Of a stretch of DNA of 35,602 nucleotides, positions 33,711-35,602 are shown in pieces. This stretch comes from Clostridia bacterium (lineage in GTDB: Bacteria; Bacillota; Clostridia; Oscillospirales; CAG-272): contig JAFQFR010000009.1 of NCBI GenBank assembly GCA_017398595.1, positions 1 to 35,602 of the forward strand, given 5' to 3'. The translations under genes and the position numbers were made by a program. Below the pieces are notes generated by a model, which worked only from the letters and a program-made list of their open reading frames with translations, ran no database searches and was not told the origin of the DNA. Positions within the stretch are counted from its first letter, which is position 1, and each line of letters begins with the position of its first letter.

Positions 33711-35192
33711 TTATAATATAATGCAGATGAGGCCACCGGAGCCCTCGTTGATGACGCGCTCGAGCGTTTCGGACAGGCGCCTTTGCGCATCCTCGGGGAT
33801 GTGCGCGAGCTTCTGGCGTAGTCCCTCGTTGACCAGTTCGTAGAGCGACTTGCCAAACATGTTGGTGTCCCAGATCTTCTCGGGGCTCTCGCTAAGCGCC
33901 GCCGTGATCGACTTGACCAGCTCCTCCGACTGCGCTTCGCTGCCGACGATGGGGTTGACCTCGGCTTCGATGTCTGCCTTGATCATGTGGATGGACTTCG
34001 CCGCCGCGCGCAGCCGCACGCCGTAGCCGCCCGCCTGCTTGACGATCTGCGGCTCCTTGAGCGTCAGCTCCTTGACCGACGGCATCACGATGCCGTAGCC
34101 CTTGCGCTCGACCTCGTCCAGCGCCATCGCCACGCGGTCATAGTGTGCCTTTGCCTGCGACAGCGTGCAGAACGCGTCGAACAGCTGCGCGTCATTTTCG
34201 ATATGCATGCCCGTCAGCTCGGAGAGCACGGCGAAATACTTTTCGCTCGGCACCGAGAGCTTGACGACCGCTTCGCCCGTGCCGAGGTCGGTCTCCACAT
34301 CCTCAAAGAAGGCGCCGACCGACTCGCCCATGCCCATGGAAAAGGCGCGGCGGATCTCCCCCACCTTTTCCAGTTCCTCTGCCGCCGCCAGCGCGCCGCG
34401 GTAGATGTTTTCGCGTAAGGGATGCCCATCCTGCAGCGCGCAGATCCACGCGGGCAGGTCGATGTGGATGCGGCTGATCGGAAATTCGAGCAGCAGCAGC
34501 GAGAGGATGCCCTCAATGTCCTCGGCGGATAGCTCCATGCAGTTGACCAGCGCGACCGCCGCGCCGTATTTTTCCTCGAGCGCACGTCCGAGCCGCTGTG
34601 CTTCCTCGGAGTGAGGCTGCGTGCTGTTGACGAGGATGATGAACGGCTTGCCGCTGTTTTGCATCTCGTCGAGGATCTCCGCCTCGGCAGCGGCATAGCT
34701 CTGCCGCGGGATCTCGCCGATCGAGCCGTCGGTCGTCACCACGATGCCCACGGTGGAGTGCTCGCGCATGACTTTTTTGGTGCCGAGCTTTGCCGCCGCG
34801 GAGAATTCCATCTTCTCGGCGCTCCACGGCGTATTGACCATGCGCGGCGCGCCGTTTTCCTCGCCGCCGAGCGCCCCGTCCACAAGGTAGCCTACGCAGT
34901 CCACCATGCGGATGTTCATTTTCATGCCGCCCGCGGTCCTCAGGCGCACGCCGTTTTCGGGAATGAATTTCGGCTCGGCGGTCATCACCGTCTTGCCGCT
35001 CGCCGATTGCGGCAGTTCATCCCGCGCGCGTGCGCGTGCGTCCTCGTCCTCGATGTTCGGCAGAATCATCTTTTCCATGAACTGCTTGATAAAGGTGGAT
35101 TTGCCCGTGCGAACCGGGCCGACCACGCCGATGTAAATATCGCCGCCCGTCCGCTTCGCGATCGTATCGTAAATCGTCGCTGTGCCTGTCAT
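33711..35192 (-). CDS. spoIVA: Stage IV sporulation protein A, spore-coat ATPase
   Basis: A 493-aa protein, essentially the length of B. subtilis SpoIVA (492). It is a cytoskeletal ATPase that polymerises on the forespore surface as the coat base layer and is anchored by SpoVM. Walker A GPVRTGKS at 25-32 follows the family start (ATIYDTIAKRTGGDIYIGVV). DCVGYLVDGALGGEE is the Walker B / switch region, and the GGLICIIL tail is the conserved C-terminus needed for SpoVM contact. ATG at 35192 has GGAGG 8 bases upstream; the open frame extends into a family C repeat and is rejected. A good sigma-E promoter precedes it. Confidence 0.98.
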   Translation of the reverse strand: MTGTATIYDTIAKRTGGDIYIGVVGPVRTGKSTFIKQFMEKMILPNIEDEDARARARDELPQSASGKTVMTAEPKFIPENGVRLRTAGGMKMNIRMVDCVGYLVDGALGGEENGAPRMVNTPWSAEKMEFSAAAKLGTKKVMREHSTVGIVVTTDGSIGEIPRQSYAAAEAEILDEMQNSGKPFIILVNSTQPHSEEAQRLGRALEEKYGAAVALVNCMELSAEDIEGILSLLLLEFPISRIHIDLPAWICALQDGHPLRENIYRGALAAAEELEKVGEIRRAFSMGMGESVGAFFEDVETDLGTGEAVVKLSVPSEKYFAVLSELTGMHIENDAQLFDAFCTLSQAKAHYDRVAMALDEVERKGYGIVMPSVKELTLKEPQIVKQAGGYGVRLRAAAKSIHMIKADIEAEVNPIVGSEAQSEELVKSITAALSESPEKIWDTNMFGKSLYELVNEGLRQKLAHIPEDAQRRLSETLERVINEGSGGLICIIL

Positions 35193-35226
35193 TGTATGTT
35201 CCTCCGCATAAATCTTTTGTTTGTAC

Positions 35227-35255
35227 AAGATATGACAAGCGGTAAAGAAATATGC
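35227..35255 (-). promoter_or_regulatory. Sigma-E promoter of spoIVA
   Basis: On the minus strand, GCATATT (35255-35249), a 14-base spacer and CATATCTT (35234-35227). This fits the mother-cell sigma-E pattern (KMATATT, 14 bases, CATACANT), and spoIVA is sigma-E controlled in Bacillus. The predicted leader is about 30 bases. Confidence 0.7.
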
Positions 35256-35286
35256 AGAAATTGTTTGCGCGCGATCGTGCGCAAAC

Positions 35287-35464
35287 ATCTCCGCCCGAGA
35301 TCTCTCGGCTTCTTTTGCAAGGTGCAACGACCTGCCCACACCACCACAAGATCCCTCGGCTGCGCTCGGGATGACAAGTGGTGGTGTGGGCATGGTCGAA
35401 AGGCGACAGAACACAAGGTCATTATTCGCGATTGGTCAGAGTCGCCTTGATGACCAAGGGAGGG
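35287..35464. repeat. Family C repeat, copy 3, inverted relative to copy 1
   Basis: The reverse complement of this stretch matches window bases 1-179 with only a few substitutions, including the CCCACACCACC/GGTGGTGTGGG arms and the core in the same relative orientation. It lies about 95 bases upstream of the spoIVA start. Confidence 0.9.
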
Positions 35465-35489
35465 TTTATACGAAGATCGTTGTTGTAAC

Positions 35490-35587
35490 GCCGTAGGGGA
35501 GGGGTCTCCCCTCCCGTTTTGTACAACATCAAGTCGCAGCTTTTCGGGAGGCGAAACCAATGCGACCGAAGGTCGCTATTCCCCTAC
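35490..35587. repeat. Family B repeat at the right edge
   Basis: GTAGGGGAGGGGTCTCCCCTCCCG (split: GTAGGGGAGGGG, TCTCCCCTCCCG), TTTTGTACAACAT, TTTTCGGGAGGCGAAACCAA and ATGCGACCGAAGGTCGC, then TATTCCCCTAC. It shares blocks with 205-234, 17487-17606 and 20789-20890. No gene is present from 35256 to the window end. Confidence 0.75.
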
Positions 35588-35602
35588 CTTCGTTAATCCT
35601 TC

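Noticed and set aside
35287..35414. N-terminal extension of SpoIVA into the repeat
   Set aside because: The frame stays open, but the extension is a translation of family C repeat DNA, lacks an RBS, and the family start has GGAGG 8 bases upstream at 35192.

Overview
The window reads as a chromosomal replication-origin neighbourhood of an endospore-forming Firmicute of class Clostridia. An Oscillospiraceae/Ruminococcaceae-like gut lineage is my best guess, from the repeat families and codon style, not from a search. Spore genes (spoVAC, spoVAD, spoVAE, spoVM, spoIIE, spoIVA and a SleB-type hydrolase) are mixed with the replication and segregation core (parA-parB with two parS sites, dnaA, dnaN, recF, remB, gyrB, gyrA) and a recA-recX-rimO-pgsA-pyrR run.

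Layout. 1-1190: repeats and a leftward cell-wall hydrolase. 1749-5374: parS x2, a consensus sigma-A promoter, parA, parB, a two-helix membrane protein and a membrane-anchored MORN-repeat protein, apparently one operon. 5387-10384: a spoVA locus split in two. spoVAC lies behind a 283-bp MITE-like element with 26-bp perfect terminal inverted repeats. Leftward accessory genes follow (a small lipoprotein, a Doc/Phd-type toxin-antitoxin pair, a decayed Y1 transposase and fliB), then spoVAD-spoVAE. 10632-10895: a 52-aa membrane protein and a 23-aa SpoVM-like peptide. 10921-11700: repeats. 11707-14100: spoIIE, leftward. 14373-14448: tRNA-Thr(GGT), followed by a duplicated tRNA 3' end and an AT-rich island with imperfect terminal inverted repeats carrying an ECF-like sigma factor with a long C-terminal extension. 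16845-17396: PAP2 phosphatase. 17722-28756: dnaA, dnaN, recF (fused in frame to a DUF559 nuclease domain), remB, gyrB, gyrA and a lipoprotein. 28941-33552: recA, recX, rimO, pgsA, pyrR. 33711-35192: spoIVA, leftward.

How the parts fit. DnaA-box clusters lie in the dnaA-dnaN gap and again between gyrB and gyrA, and an AT-rich tract precedes dnaA, so oriC is almost certainly in this window. ParB loading at the parS pair would organise the origin for segregation and for spore-pole capture. SpoIIE activates the forespore programme. SpoVM and SpoIVA are a known partner pair that builds the spore-coat base. The SpoVA proteins move dipicolinic acid. The usual Firmicute rpmH-rnpA-yidC-mnmE-mnmG-rsmG block is absent between parAB and dnaA.

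The intergenic DNA is unusually full of palindromic repeats of at least four families. Several have had visible effects: one fuses recF to DUF559, the MITE separates the spoVAC promoter from its gene, near-identical palindromes bracket recA-recX, and an inverted pair about 178 bp long lies at the two edges of the window.
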